From: Planctomycetia bacterium
GTDB lineage: Bacteria; Planctomycetota; Planctomycetia; Pirellulales; UBA1268
Direction: 5' to 3'
DNA: 41,425 nt
NCBI GenBank assembly: GCA_009922585.1
Contig: RFVE01000004.1
Coordinates: 1-41,425 of the forward strand
The position numbers were made by a program, and so were the translations under genes. The stretch's first letter is position 1. Each line of letters begins with the position of its first letter. Positions 1-8,684 of this stretch are shown here, in pieces. The notes under the pieces were generated by a model, which was not told the origin of the DNA, did not search any database, and worked only from the letters and a program-made list of their open reading frames with translations.

Positions 1-27
1 CGCTCTATCCAATTGAGCTACGAGGGC
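1..27 (-). tRNA. tRNA-Arg, 5' part only (runs off the window)
   Basis: The reverse complement begins GCCCTCGTAGCTCAATTGG, followed by ATAGAGCG. This is an acceptor 5' strand, U8-A9, and a D arm with GG in the loop. The D-loop ends with an A at the position that marks tRNA-Arg (A20), which is why arginine is the best guess. The anticodon lies outside the window, so the isotype is not proven. Confidence 0.7.
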
Positions 28-197
28 TTTCGCACGGACGTGCAACTGCTGCCGCCGCGGTGAATCCGGATAAAACCGCTGCAGCAGGCGTTAGCATCGC
101 AAGTTTAGCACTCGCAACTCGTGTAAACCAGCAGGAGGCGTTTCGCAGGGCAGGGGACGCGAAACAGCACCAACCCGGTTACAGCACTCTGCCCGGC

Positions 198-1232
198 TCA
201 GGCACTCCGCCGCAGCGGAACCCGCGACCGCCGCCGCGGTCGGCTGATGCCACCGCCCGCATGGCCCGCCTCAAACCGCAGACTGCGGTCAACCGGGGCC
301 GGCTGGCCGTCCTCAGCAGGACGAGTCTGGATCAACTGCCGCAGTTCCCGGAACCGCGGCACGTACCAGCCGAACTGCAGCACCGCCACCAGCCGGCCAG
401 CCAGCATCGGCAGGGTGCCCAGCGGCGCCCGAACCAAGGCATGCCGGAGCACCTCGAAGACATGCAGCACCAAGCTCCGCAGAATCGGCTCCGCAGCCAA
501 TGACCGCCAGAACAGCCGCTCGCCATAGAGGCCAGCCGCAAAGGCCCGCTGCGGCCGCTGCCGCTCATCAGCCGCCACTACCCGCGACGCCGGCTCAAGC
601 ACCACCCGGCCACCGGCCGCCCGCAACGACACCGCCATATCGGCGTCGGCATACTCATCACCGCACGACAGACAAAAGCCGTTGGTCAACCGGGCCAGCA
701 TCTGACTGCTCCAGAACCCAGCCTCAAGGGTCGGGCCCGACGGCAACGGATGCTCAGCCACATGAAAACCCTTCACTCGCGAGGCATCCCCCCGCGGTCG
801 CAGGCAGACCCGGCGACCACCCCGACGGGTCTCGATGCCGGTCGCCACGATCCGATCAAGGTCGTCGGATGCCAGTTCTAGCGGCACCACCGCCCCCACC
901 TGCTCGCTGGCAAAGTGCTCGACTGCTGCCTCTGTCCAGAACGGCGTGGCCCGCCAGCCCGCCGCCAGCACATGCAGAATGCGTCCCCGGCTGGCCGCCA
1001 GCCCGAGGTTGATGCAGGCGACGCGGTTCGAGCCAATGGGCGCCTTGATGAAGCGGACTTCTTCATGAACATTCCAGGGATCACCATACTCAAAGCCAAG
1101 CACGACGATGATCTCAGATTCGTTCGGCCGATTCTCGAGTACGCTGACCAGCGTCTCTTCAAGGGCCGCCGCATCAGTTGGAGCGGGAATGACGATCGAG
1201 AGCCTCGGTGGGCTGCTGATTGCAGTCGGCAT
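198..1232 (-). CDS. GT-A fold (family 2-like) glycosyltransferase
   Basis: The 344-residue product opens with a typical GT2 strand, LSIVIPAP, followed by a helix (LEETLVSVLENRP) and a second strand (EIIVVLG). A later block, ACINLGLAASRGRILHVL, matches the region where GT2 enzymes recruit NLG..A.G for nucleotide-sugar binding. The C-terminal third is basic and hydrophobic and may contact the membrane. It would transfer a sugar from a nucleotide donor; the acceptor is unknown. The usual DxD is not obvious, so activity is not certain. The ORF could start further upstream at a TTG (1280); I chose ATG 1232 because MPTAISSPPRLSIVIP is the normal distance from the first strand. No clear Shine-Dalgarno was seen for either start. 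Confidence 0.7.
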   Translation of the reverse strand: MPTAISSPPRLSIVIPAPTDAAALEETLVSVLENRPNESEIIVVLGFEYGDPWNVHEEVRFIKAPIGSNRVACINLGLAASRGRILHVLAAGWRATPFWTEAAVEHFASEQVGAVVPLELASDDLDRIVATGIETRRGGRRVCLRPRGDASRVKGFHVAEHPLPSGPTLEAGFWSSQMLARLTNGFCLSCGDEYADADMAVSLRAAGGRVVLEPASRVVAADERQRPQRAFAAGLYGERLFWRSLAAEPILRSLVLHVFEVLRHALVRAPLGTLPMLAGRLVAVLQFGWYVPRFRELRQLIQTRPAEDGQPAPVDRSLRFEAGHAGGGISRPRRRSRVPLRRSA

Positions 1233-1390
1233 GATGGGCAGTGCCCCGTGAGCAAGCTGTCTGGAGAAGGGGCCAGTCAAGGCCGCCTGCTCCGTTTGTG
1301 AGCCAAGGGGAAAACAAACTTCACCCTGGGTTCACTGCCACCGCCAGCGGCAGTGGCAAATGTCTTTTTGTGCTGCCTGACGTTCCCCGC

Positions 1391-1660
1391 TTAGGCTGCG
1401 GCCCGTTGTGGCTGCAGTTCGTTGAAGAGATTCACGGTGTGCAGCATCTCACCATCGGCGTTGTAAAACTGCACCACGCCGCAGTCGATCAGCCACATCG
1501 CAAACATCTCGGTCGCCCGATAGCAGCGGGCGACACAGCGGCCACGGTCGATCCGGATGTTCTCCTGAAGATCGGTCGCATCGTCGTGGTCGGCACCAAG
1601 CTCAACGAACAGCCGGGTAACCATTTCCCGCACGTCTGCGGCATTCATATGCAAACGCAT
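1391..1660 (-). CDS. small conserved planctomycete protein, function unknown
   Basis: The ORF track lists 137 residues from 1804, but a strong AGGAGG nine bases before an internal ATG fixes the start at 1660 and gives 89 residues. The product is mixed alpha/beta with a central RIDRGRCVARCYRA and a C-terminal block ending VQFYNADGEMLHTVNLF. I recognise this pattern from planctomycete genomes as a short conserved protein without an assigned function. It has no signal peptide, membrane segment or catalytic motif. It stands alone between two minus-strand genes. Confidence 0.75.
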   Translation of the reverse strand: MRLHMNAADVREMVTRLFVELGADHDDATDLQENIRIDRGRCVARCYRATEMFAMWLIDCGVVQFYNADGEMLHTVNLFNELQPQRAAA

Positions 1661-1669
1661 CTCAAGCAA

Positions 1670-1675
1670 CCTCCT
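1670..1675 (-). promoter_or_regulatory. Shine-Dalgarno AGGAGG fixing the start at 1660
   Basis: On the minus strand AGGAGG is followed by nine bases and ATG. This is one of the clearest ribosome sites in the window and shows that the upstream part of the 1391-1804 ORF is not translated. Confidence 0.7.
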
Positions 1676-1903
1676 GTTGCAGTCTGGTCGGACGACCTCA
1701 TGTCGCACGCGGGCGGGACGGTAACCATCAGCCCCGATCTGACGGAAGGCTGGTTTCCGATCACCCGCTGCTCCATCCGCCAATCTTGTGATCGTCAACG
1801 ACACTGAGCCCGAATCAGCTCTTGTCAGGTCGGCTTTTCAATCCTCCTGACCCACCAACTCACCCCAGAATGACAGCCGGGAAACGGCAGTTCGTGCCGA
1901 TGA

Positions 1904-2692
1904 CTACAGCCGTTCGGTCCAACTCGCCAATCCGTAGCGAGACGCCACCAGCTCCGCCGCCTGCTGCTGTGGCCAGTTGGCCTCGTCTCGCCAGGCCCCG
2001 AAGGCGGCCCGCACGGCCGCATCGATCTGCTGCCGACCCAGCGCAAGGTTGGCCAGAAATGCGTCGTGGCTTCGCTGCTGTCGATAGGCCGGCTCGCGGG
2101 GCGGATGCCGTAGCAGCTGCCCAATCAGCTCAAGCGGAAAATCGTCGAGCAGCGTCCCGTGATAGAGCACCCCCCGCCGCCGAACCCGCAGGGCGTTGCC
2201 CGAAATCTTGCGGATGCCCTCTGGCATGCTCACCGTCAGATCAGATGTGCCCTGCCGGCTGACTGGCCTGCCGGCTGCTGTCAGGGCCGCCGCCAGTGGG
2301 TCGAGCATCGCCGCATGAATCGCATCAATCGGCGGTGGCTCGGCATGGGGGGTGACCACCATCCACATGATGCAGCCAGGGCCCAGCACCACCGTCGCCC
2401 CACCGCTTGGTCGCCGCAGCACCGACACCCCCAGCCGCTGGCAGGTCGGTAGGTCAACCTCCTCGGCCAGCCGGCTCGAGGACCCAACGACCACGGCGGG
2501 CTGCTCGGCTTGCCAAGTCCGGACGACTGGCATCGTCAGCCTGCCCTCATTGGCCGCATCCAACAGGGCCTCGTCGATAGCCAACTGCTCTGCCACGCTG
2601 CGTGGCCCGCCAACCACCGTCTGATCCAGCCAGCAGGCCGCAGCCGGCTTTGACAGCGGCTGCAGAATGGCTCCAGAAATCGCGTCACTCAC
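1904..2692 (-). CDS. lipoate-protein ligase A-like (BPL/LplA/LipB superfamily)
   Basis: The 262-residue product has the two signature blocks of the lipoate/octanoate ligase fold: RRPSGGA (about residues 93-99, binding the acyl-adenylate) and RKISGNA with the catalytic-type lysine near residue 162, followed by YHGTLL. The family attaches lipoate, or transfers octanoyl groups, to the lysine of E2 and GcvH domains. The C-terminal accessory domain of E. coli LplA is absent, as in many short members, so ligase and octanoyltransferase roles cannot be separated. The ORF track runs back to 2977 over the divergent gene. I placed the start at GTG 2692, which has GAGG eight bases before it. An E2-like protein lies at 17163. 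Confidence 0.8.
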   Translation of the reverse strand: MSDAISGAILQPLSKPAAACWLDQTVVGGPRSVAEQLAIDEALLDAANEGRLTMPVVRTWQAEQPAVVVGSSSRLAEEVDLPTCQRLGVSVLRRPSGGATVVLGPGCIMWMVVTPHAEPPPIDAIHAAMLDPLAAALTAAGRPVSRQGTSDLTVSMPEGIRKISGNALRVRRRGVLYHGTLLDDFPLELIGQLLRHPPREPAYRQQRSHDAFLANLALGRQQIDAAVRAAFGAWRDEANWPQQQAAELVASRYGLASWTERL

Positions 2693-2821
2693 CTGTCTCA
2701 CCTCTAGGCGAGACAGTCTATCATGCAGGGGAGGCGGTTCGGCCGGGCGTCGGCCGCGGGTTCGCATGGCGGGCCGCAGGCTGCCTCGGTTCACCACACC
2801 GCACACCCCAATCAAAGGCCC

Positions 2822-3814
2822 ATGGCAGAGACCCCGCAGCGACCAATCAACCCCGACGACAGCCTGCCACCGGTCGAGCCACCTAGCGCGGCGTTTCTGG
2901 TGCAGCTGTTTCTGGTGCCCGGCCTGATTGTGGCGATCATTGTCTGTGTCTGGCTGGCCTTCCATTGGCTGGCGCACCTCGGCAACGATCCGCAGGCCTA
3001 CGTCCGCACCCTTCGCCGGGCGAACGAGGGCCGCTGGCAGGCCGCCCTCAATCTTGCGAACGATCTGCGGGGTCCCGGCGGCAGCCGGCTAAAGTCTGAC
3101 GCCGACCTGGCGAGTGAACTCGGCAGTATTCTTGACGATGAGGTGGCCAGCGGCCGCACCGGCGAGCAGTCGCAGACCTTGCGACTGTATCTTTGCCGGG
3201 CGCTTGGTGAGTTCACGGTACCCGACGCGGCTGCCCCGCTCGTTCGGCGAGTCACCGCCGACGGCGACAACGAGACGACCCAGGCGGCCGTTGAGGCACT
3301 CGCGGTGCTGGCAACCAACTTGAATGAAGCCGGCCGTTCATTCACGGACCGCAAAGCTGTGGTTCAAGCTGTGGTTCAGGCCTCCGCTTCAGCCGATTCA
3401 AAGGTCAGGAATGCCTGCGGCTTTACGCTGGGTGTGCTGGGTGGGGATCAAAGCGGAGAGGCCCTCCTGCGGCTGGCAGCAGATGACAACGCCGATGTGC
3501 GGGCCAACGCAGCGCTGGGTTTGGCGAGGCTGGGCAACAGCGAAGCCTATGAAGCACTGGCTGAATTGTTGGCAACCCCTGACATTGAGACGACAGCAGC
3601 CTCATCAGACGAGGAGCAGTCGCAGCGGTACAAGCGGGTGCTCTTGGTGGTCAATGCCCTGCGAGGCGTCGCTTCGTTGATTGATGCCACCGGTGAGCAG
3701 CCGCCGGGTGCAGTGACCAAACAAGTGGAAAAGCTGCAAGGCGACAAGGTTGCGGAGGTCCGCAGCAGTGCAACGGCGATGCTTACAAAAATCAGCCGCC
3801 TTGCCAGTGAATGA
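2822..3814 (+). CDS. membrane-anchored HEAT-repeat protein
   Basis: The 330-residue protein has a proline-rich N-terminus, one membrane helix at about residues 25-50 (FLVQLFLVPGLIVAIIVCVW), and a soluble helical region of HEAT-like repeats, seen in units such as RNACGFTLGVLGGDQSGEALLRLAADDNADVRANAALGLARLGN. These repeats usually mediate protein binding. The start is taken at ATG 2822 (MAETPQRP) rather than the ORF-track start at 2723, because the earlier stretch looks like spacer and overlaps the divergent promoter region. It is transcribed away from the lipoate ligase gene. No specific function can be given. Confidence 0.7.
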   Translation: MAETPQRPINPDDSLPPVEPPSAAFLVQLFLVPGLIVAIIVCVWLAFHWLAHLGNDPQAYVRTLRRANEGRWQAALNLANDLRGPGGSRLKSDADLASELGSILDDEVASGRTGEQSQTLRLYLCRALGEFTVPDAAAPLVRRVTADGDNETTQAAVEALAVLATNLNEAGRSFTDRKAVVQAVVQASASADSKVRNACGFTLGVLGGDQSGEALLRLAADDNADVRANAALGLARLGNSEAYEALAELLATPDIETTAASSDEEQSQRYKRVLLVVNALRGVASLIDATGEQPPGAVTKQVEKLQGDKVAEVRSSATAMLTKISRLASE

Positions 3815-3934
3815 GGTGGGTCGCCAATCGCGATTCGGCAGCAGTGTGGCAGTGACGTAAGCCCAGCCGCGGCCGGGTGCCCAAGTCCTCGAGCTAGACG
3901 TTCACGCCGGCCAGCTGGGCCAGCCGCCTCCTGC

Positions 3935-4045
3935 CACCCGGCGGCAGGATGTCGCCCATGAGCACCGATGGAAGGTCACAAACCTCGGCTTTGTGACGTT
4001 CCGCCCCAGGGAAAGTTGGGCAATATGCCCGAGCTTTCCCTGAAG
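3935..4045 (-). repeat. three-hairpin dispersed element, copy 1
   Basis: Read on the minus strand this holds three hairpins in a row: GGAAAGCTCGGGCA-TAT-TGCCCAACTTTCC (4010-4039), GGAACGTCACAAA...TTTGTGACCTTCC (3970-4002), and GGCGACATCCTGCCGCC (3940-3956). The same three hairpins, in the same order and spacing, recur on the plus strand at 19669-19780. It lies between the stop of the HEAT-repeat gene and the stop of the AroE-like gene, so it could act in the 3' ends of both transcripts. Confidence 0.75.
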
Positions 4046-4053
4046 CCATGGGG

Positions 4054-4899
4054 CTAGCAATCTAAAAATTCATCCAGCGCATCCCGTAACAGTTCGGTAT
4101 CAGCTTCAATGCCAGTGAGTCGCTGAAAGTCGATAGCGAGGATCGCTGTGGCCACCTCCAGTCCATCCACCCGGCAGGCCCTGGCGGCGGCGGCGGCCTC
4201 AAGAACAGGCGATGCCTTGGGCGCGAGTGATGTGTCGACTACGACAAGGTCTTCTCGCAGCCCGGTCAGGTCACGCGGTATTGGAAACGGCTGCTGGTCA
4301 GCTGCCACCACAACCAGCCCCGCCCGCTCCGGGATCAACAGTTCGGTCTCATCAGTCTCAGTTGGCAACAGGCTCGCCTGCCCACCCTCAATACCGACAA
4401 TTGCTTGCACCATGCTGTCACCACCGTCATGCCACGGGTCAGCGACGATGATCTCAGGCACGCCCGCCAACGTCAGTTCCAGGGCGGTCGCTCGGGCCAG
4501 CAGGCCACTTCCGATAATGACGGTGGGCGAGGCAGCGGGATCAGCATGCAGCCGCACCGCCTCCAGCAGGCCACGGCCTAATGTGAGATGGCCGCTAAGG
4601 CCATCGGGAGTTCTTTCAATCAGGCTGCAGCCACCAGCGAACTGGGCCGCAGGGCTGATCGTAGAGAGCAGTTCGGCAGCCGGTTGCTGCAGTGAGCCCG
4701 CCAGCAGACAGCCCCGAAAGTTCATGGCAGCCAGCCCGTCAAGGGCCGCGGCCAATCGTTCGGGTTGGACCTCAAGCGTTACAAATCGCCAATCAAGCGA
4801 GTCGCCAACAACCACCCGCTCAAACAAATACTGTGCCGGGGTGCCTGCCGCCGGATGTCCCAACAGCGCGATCACTTCCTGCAACGCTGGGTTGGTCAT
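4054..4899 (-). CDS. shikimate dehydrogenase-like protein lacking catalytic residues
   Basis: The 281-residue product follows the AroE layout: an N-terminal substrate-domain start (ALLGHP), a segment equivalent to FKGxNVTIPHK, a Rossmann strand TVIIGSGLLARA (about 127-137), and a C-terminal helix like the AroE end. The catalytic positions are changed. The NVTIPHK region reads CLLAGSLQQP, so the catalytic lysine is gone, and the GxNTDG block reads GHLTLG, so the substrate aspartate is gone. It is therefore unlikely to reduce 3-dehydroshikimate. The start at ATG 4899 follows GGAAGGAG. A GTG at 4941 overlapping the TPR gene stop is an alternative, and either arrangement suggests coupling to that gene. 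Confidence 0.65.
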   Translation of the reverse strand: MTNPALQEVIALLGHPAAGTPAQYLFERVVVGDSLDWRFVTLEVQPERLAAALDGLAAMNFRGCLLAGSLQQPAAELLSTISPAAQFAGGCSLIERTPDGLSGHLTLGRGLLEAVRLHADPAASPTVIIGSGLLARATALELTLAGVPEIIVADPWHDGGDSMVQAIVGIEGGQASLLPTETDETELLIPERAGLVVVAADQQPFPIPRDLTGLREDLVVVDTSLAPKASPVLEAAAAARACRVDGLEVATAILAIDFQRLTGIEADTELLRDALDEFLDC

Positions 4900-4933
4900 G
4901 GCTCCTTCCGCCAATCCAGGGGGCCCAAATCGG

Positions 4934-5512
4934 TTATACACCCTGCTCGATCACCGCGACAAATCGCGGATCGTCACGGATTGGGTCGAAGTCTCGCTCG
5001 GCGTTGGTGAGGGCTCGGAAGCGATCGTCGGAGGCGATCGCCCGGGTCAGGAAGGTGACCGCTTCGGTGACGTTGCCCGCCAGCGAGTGATAGCACGAGA
5101 GGTTGTAAGAAAGGATGGGCTCATCCGGGCAGGCGACCACACCCTGCGTGAGGGCGGCGATTGCATCAGTCAGGCGGTCAAGCCGTTTCAGACACCAGCC
5201 CAGCCCCAGCCAGGCAGCAACTGACTGCTGTTGCTCGGCAACTGCTGCCCGAAAGTGCGGCAGGGCCTCGGCGAACCGTCCTAACGCTCGGAGGGCCTCG
5301 GCCCGCAGGACCAGCGGCTCACCGCCCAGTCGGTTTTCGTCTGGCAGTTCGTTAAGCAACTCTAATGCCCGAAGAAGCAGCCGCGATAATGCCTCTGAGG
5401 GCGGTGCGTCCGGTTGACCGCCGAGTTCAGCCAGTTCGATATACCCCGAGGCCTGCCTCAGCAGCATCGCCTGCCGGGCCTTTTCGTTCGTGTTTTGAGG
5501 GGTTGTAGTCAT
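4934..5512 (-). CDS. TPR-repeat protein
   Basis: The 192-residue soluble protein contains several 34-residue TPR units, for example LRALGRFAEALPHFRAAVAE, AAWLGLGWCLKRLDRLTDAIAAL and LSYNLSCYHSLAGNVTEAVTFLTRAI. It ends with a DFDPIRDDPRF motif that is common at the end of bacterial TPR proteins. It is probably a scaffold for protein contacts. The start is placed at ATG 5512; an ATG at 5551 also exists and neither has a good ribosome site. Its stop lies just before, or overlaps, the start of the AroE-like gene, so the two are likely cotranscribed. The opposite strand carries the divergent FecR-like gene. Confidence 0.7.
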   Translation of the reverse strand: MTTTPQNTNEKARQAMLLRQASGYIELAELGGQPDAPPSEALSRLLLRALELLNELPDENRLGGEPLVLRAEALRALGRFAEALPHFRAAVAEQQQSVAAWLGLGWCLKRLDRLTDAIAALTQGVVACPDEPILSYNLSCYHSLAGNVTEAVTFLTRAIASDDRFRALTNAERDFDPIRDDPRFVAVIEQGV

Positions 5513-5774
5513 GGCCGTGCCGACGCGGATCGTGGCGATGTCGGTCTGCATAGAAATAGTAGGAGGAAAAAAATCTTATGGGGCGGAACGTACTGTTTCT
5601 GCACTTTTACGGCCAAAACATTCATTTTGTTCGTCGCCGGCAAGTTTGTGGGTGGCCATTTGGTACGGATTTTGGCTCGGCATGTCACTAATCTTTCAAG
5701 AGGAGGCTGCGTCCGACGTCAAAGGCTTGGACGCCGGCCCGACCCCCCCAGTCAAAGGGAATGGAGCGATGCCG

Positions 5775-8096
5775 ATGAAACTCACCCTGCGAACCCTTCT
5801 GGCCTGGCGGGATCGGGTGCTACCCGAGCAGGATCACATCGAGTTGGACCAGAAGGTGGCTGCAACCGAACTGGCCCAGAAACTGGAGCAGAAGATTCGC
5901 GATGTCCTGGCCAAAACCGAACTGCCAGCCGCTCAGGTGCATGGCCGGGGGCTGGCAGCCAGCGCTAACAGTGTGGCTGAGTTTCTCGACAACGCGTTGG
6001 ATCCTGAGCTGCTGGGGCCGTTTGAAAAGAACTGTGTTGATTCAGATGTCCAGCTCTGTGAAGTCGCAGAGTGCCATCATCTTCTGGCTGGTATGGCCGG
6101 TCAGCCGGAGCTGACAACCGAACTCAATGAGGAAGAACGTCGGCGATTGGGTGAGGCAATCAAGCGACACTCGGAGCAACTGGCAGCAGAAACAGAGCAC
6201 GCGATCGATGTGGCCAATGCCCGGGCTGTTCGGGCTGAACTCGACGCGATTGAACAGGGGGCGGTCAATTCTGTCGGTGAGCCGCAGACCTCACGCACAC
6301 CGCGGCGGCGATCGCGGGGGCCGGTTGTTGCAGCGGCGGTGGCAGTCGCTTTGTTGTTGCTGTTGGTGGTGATCCTCGGCGTGCAGCTCGCTCAGAGTGG
6401 CCGCACCAACCGCGAGCAGCAACTTGCCGCGCGACCGCCGGTGGCTGACGACGTACCAGCACTCGTTGCCGAACCACCTGCCGCTGTGGTTGACAAACCT
6501 GCACCGCCTGCTGCGGTGGTTGGTTCGGACGATCAAGCTGGTCCACCGGCAGCTGAGGTCGAGCAATCGCTGGTGGCCCAGCCAGAGGCTACCGAGCAGC
6601 CTAAAATGGCTGCGACCACGACCAGCCCAGCAGAGGCCAACCTTCCAGACTCGCCAGCGGCCGCTGCACCGCCGCCGCCACCCGCCGTTGCCTCGATGGC
6701 TGACCGTCCCCAAGTACCACAGGGGACCGCCATGGCTATCGCTGCCACCGCTCCACCACCAATGGCGCCTCAGCCTGCGGCTTCCGCGTCTGTTGCCGGG
6801 CAGACCGCAGTCACCCCGACCACCATCCCTTCGGCTTTTCCAGAAGCAGAGGCCAGCCCGCCGGTGCTTGGCTTTCTGGACAATGACGCCATCGTTGGCA
6901 GCGGTTTTGTGTTGCACCGTACCCCGGCGACTGATCCAGCTGAGCTGGATGGCTGGCAGTGTCTGACTGCCGGTTCGCAGTTATCGGTTCAGGATGAGGT
7001 GATGGTGCCACCCGGGCTGAGCCCCAGCTTTAGTATCGGAAGTGTGCAGGTGCAGATGCGGCCTCGCACCCACGCGGTGCTCAAAATTGACAGTGCGGGA
7101 ATGCCGCGGGTCGAGTTGCTGGCAGGCAGCCTGACTATTCGCTCGTCTGAAAAAGCAGCCCAGTTGGGACTGGCAGCTGGCGGCCTGAACGGGGTCATCC
7201 TTTCGGGGTTGCTGGGTGGCGTCGCAGTTGATGTCAGCCGACTCCCCGACAGTGAGCTAGCCGCTCGACAGACGACGCAGGCTCTCGTGGCCCGGCTGGT
7301 GCCGCTGACGCAGCCCATCAACTGGCGGCAGACGCAAGCGAGCGGCCTGCCTCCACGGGTGCTGCTGCGAGGCCTTGAGGCTGAGGCTGAGCTGCGGCCG
7401 TTGGAGCTCGTTCAGTGGTCTGAGACGAGTCCACTCACGGCAACGCGGCAGGCCATCACCGAACTGCCCGACTGGGCGACACCGTTGCGACGGATCTCAT
7501 CGCTTGATAAAGACGCCAGCGAGGCGCTGGTCGAGGCGGTTACCCAGGGCGAACCGCTGCTGAAGTCACTCATCGAACTGTCGGTCGATCGGCGAATCGA
7601 AAACCGGATGATGGCAGTCGAAACGCTCGCGCTGGTCGGCCATTATGACGAACTGGTTGAATTGCTTCGTGAACCGCCACCCAACGGACCAGCTGCCGGC
7701 CGCTGGGAGCAGTTGGAAGGACAGACGGTTCCAGTAGCCTTTAGCGATCCGACACTCGCACGGGTGCTAGAGAAAGCCTTCCGTGATCATCTGGAGGCCA
7801 CCCAGGCCCTTGCCGCAATTGGGCTGGCCCGCCGTAATCTGCCTGCCACATCGGCGGATGATCTGACGAGGCAGTTGATCGATCTGCTTGAAAACGAGGA
7901 ACTGATGCTGCGACGGTATGCCTATGCCTGGCTCTGCGAGCGGTTTCAGCTTGAGCCCATGGAATTGATCCAGTACCGGGCCGACTGGCCCGCCGAACAG
8001 CGGCGTGACGGTGCTGACTGGTGGCGAAACCGATTGGAGAAGGGACTCCTGCTGCCGCAGCAGACGGGCTCTTCGGGAGTCAGCAGCGGGCAGTGA
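5775..8096 (+). CDS. planctomycete-type membrane protein with FecR-like outer domain
   Basis: The start MKLTLRTLLA is characteristic of a protein family I know only from planctomycetes. ATG 5775 is preceded by GGAG at eight bases; the ORF track starts much further upstream at 5511, which has no such site. The 773 residues comprise a cytoplasmic N-terminal region of about 140 residues (including NSVAEFLDNALDPE), an Arg-rich stretch, a single membrane helix at about 182-203, a long Ala/Pro/Val linker to about residue 345, a beta-rich segment resembling the FecR domain (around VELLAGSLTI), and a helical C-terminus. It probably spans the inner membrane and may take part in anti-sigma-like signalling, but that is inference from layout. 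Confidence 0.7.
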   Translation: MKLTLRTLLAWRDRVLPEQDHIELDQKVAATELAQKLEQKIRDVLAKTELPAAQVHGRGLAASANSVAEFLDNALDPELLGPFEKNCVDSDVQLCEVAECHHLLAGMAGQPELTTELNEEERRRLGEAIKRHSEQLAAETEHAIDVANARAVRAELDAIEQGAVNSVGEPQTSRTPRRRSRGPVVAAAVAVALLLLLVVILGVQLAQSGRTNREQQLAARPPVADDVPALVAEPPAAVVDKPAPPAAVVGSDDQAGPPAAEVEQSLVAQPEATEQPKMAATTTSPAEANLPDSPAAAAPPPPPAVASMADRPQVPQGTAMAIAATAPPPMAPQPAASASVAGQTAVTPTTIPSAFPEAEASPPVLGFLDNDAIVGSGFVLHRTPATDPAELDGWQCLTAGSQLSVQDEVMVPPGLSPSFSIGSVQVQMRPRTHAVLKIDSAGMPRVELLAGSLTIRSSEKAAQLGLAAGGLNGVILSGLLGGVAVDVSRLPDSELAARQTTQALVARLVPLTQPINWRQTQASGLPPRVLLRGLEAEAELRPLELVQWSETSPLTATRQAITELPDWATPLRRISSLDKDASEALVEAVTQGEPLLKSLIELSVDRRIENRMMAVETLALVGHYDELVELLREPPPNGPAAGRWEQLEGQTVPVAFSDPTLARVLEKAFRDHLEATQALAAIGLARRNLPATSADDLTRQLIDLLENEELMLRRYAYAWLCERFQLEPMELIQYRADWPAEQRRDGADWWRNRLEKGLLLPQQTGSSGVSSGQ

Positions 8097-8139
8097 AATG
8101 GCCAAGATTGGCCTGCAGAACCGTTGAAACGCCGGTCGT

Positions 8140-8168
8140 TTGTTCCCACCCGAGACCTGTTCTATGCT
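8140..8168 (+). promoter_or_regulatory. possible sigma-70-type promoter for the hpf-pts run
   Basis: TTGTTC and TATGCT are separated by 17 bases in the 240-base gap before hpf. The match to TTGACA/TATAAT is moderate. It would give a leader of about 160 bases. No other plausible promoter was seen in this gap. Confidence 0.3.
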
Positions 8169-8336
8169 CATGAATAGTTGCGGATGAGATTCGCAGCGGC
8201 GATTGGTCAGGCGGACAACTCGCAGCCCGACGCACCCTCGTTTCAGGGGTGTTGCCCGTGGTGGCGGGATTTGTGTCCAGCCGGCTCGTTTCGCAAGGTT
8301 GTGTGAGTCAGACTTGATTCAGAAAGGATCGGTCTT

Positions 8337-8657
8337 GTGCAGATAAACGTGTCGGCCCGTCATGGCCATCTGAGCCCCGTTTCACAAGAAAAAATTGTGG
8401 CAAAGGTGTCACGGCTGCAGCGATACTTCAATCAAATCACATCGCTCAATGTCACGGTCGACTTCGCCAACACCTCGTTGCCGGCCGTCGAAATCATTGC
8501 CTCTGCTGAGCACTTTCATGAACTTGTCAGTCATGAAAGCTCAGCCAACCTCTGGCGGAGCATTGATGGTGCTGTTCAAAAACTGGAACAGCAACTGCGG
8601 AAGCACAAAGAAAAGGTGCGGGACCACAAACATGCGGAAAGCACCCGGCGGGCCTGA
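8337..8657 (+). CDS. hpf: ribosome hibernation promoting factor (HPF/YfiA, short form)
   Basis: The 106-residue protein shows the HPF/RaiA pattern: MQINVSARHGHLSPVSQEKI at the start, a beta strand with VDFANTSLPAVEI, and a basic helical end (KLEQQLRKHKEKVRDHK). The family binds the 30S subunit in stationary phase and blocks or dimerises ribosomes. The length fits the short form without the dimerising C-terminal domain. The start is a GTG with AAGGA eight bases ahead. It is the first gene of a run continuing into PTS genes, an order also known next to rpoN/ptsN in other bacteria. Confidence 0.88.
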   Translation: MQINVSARHGHLSPVSQEKIVAKVSRLQRYFNQITSLNVTVDFANTSLPAVEIIASAEHFHELVSHESSANLWRSIDGAVQKLEQQLRKHKEKVRDHKHAESTRRA

Positions 8658-8684
8658 ACCGCGGGGATTACGGGTAGCGAAACC

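Noticed and set aside
60-503. Plus-strand ORFs over the first kilobase
   Set aside because: They are Pro/Arg-rich shadows of the GT2 gene on the minus strand.
5660-5685. Sigma-54-like TGGTACGGATTTTGGC before the FecR-like gene
   Set aside because: The -12 GC is one base out of register with the -24 GG, so it does not fit the strict sigma-54 spacing.
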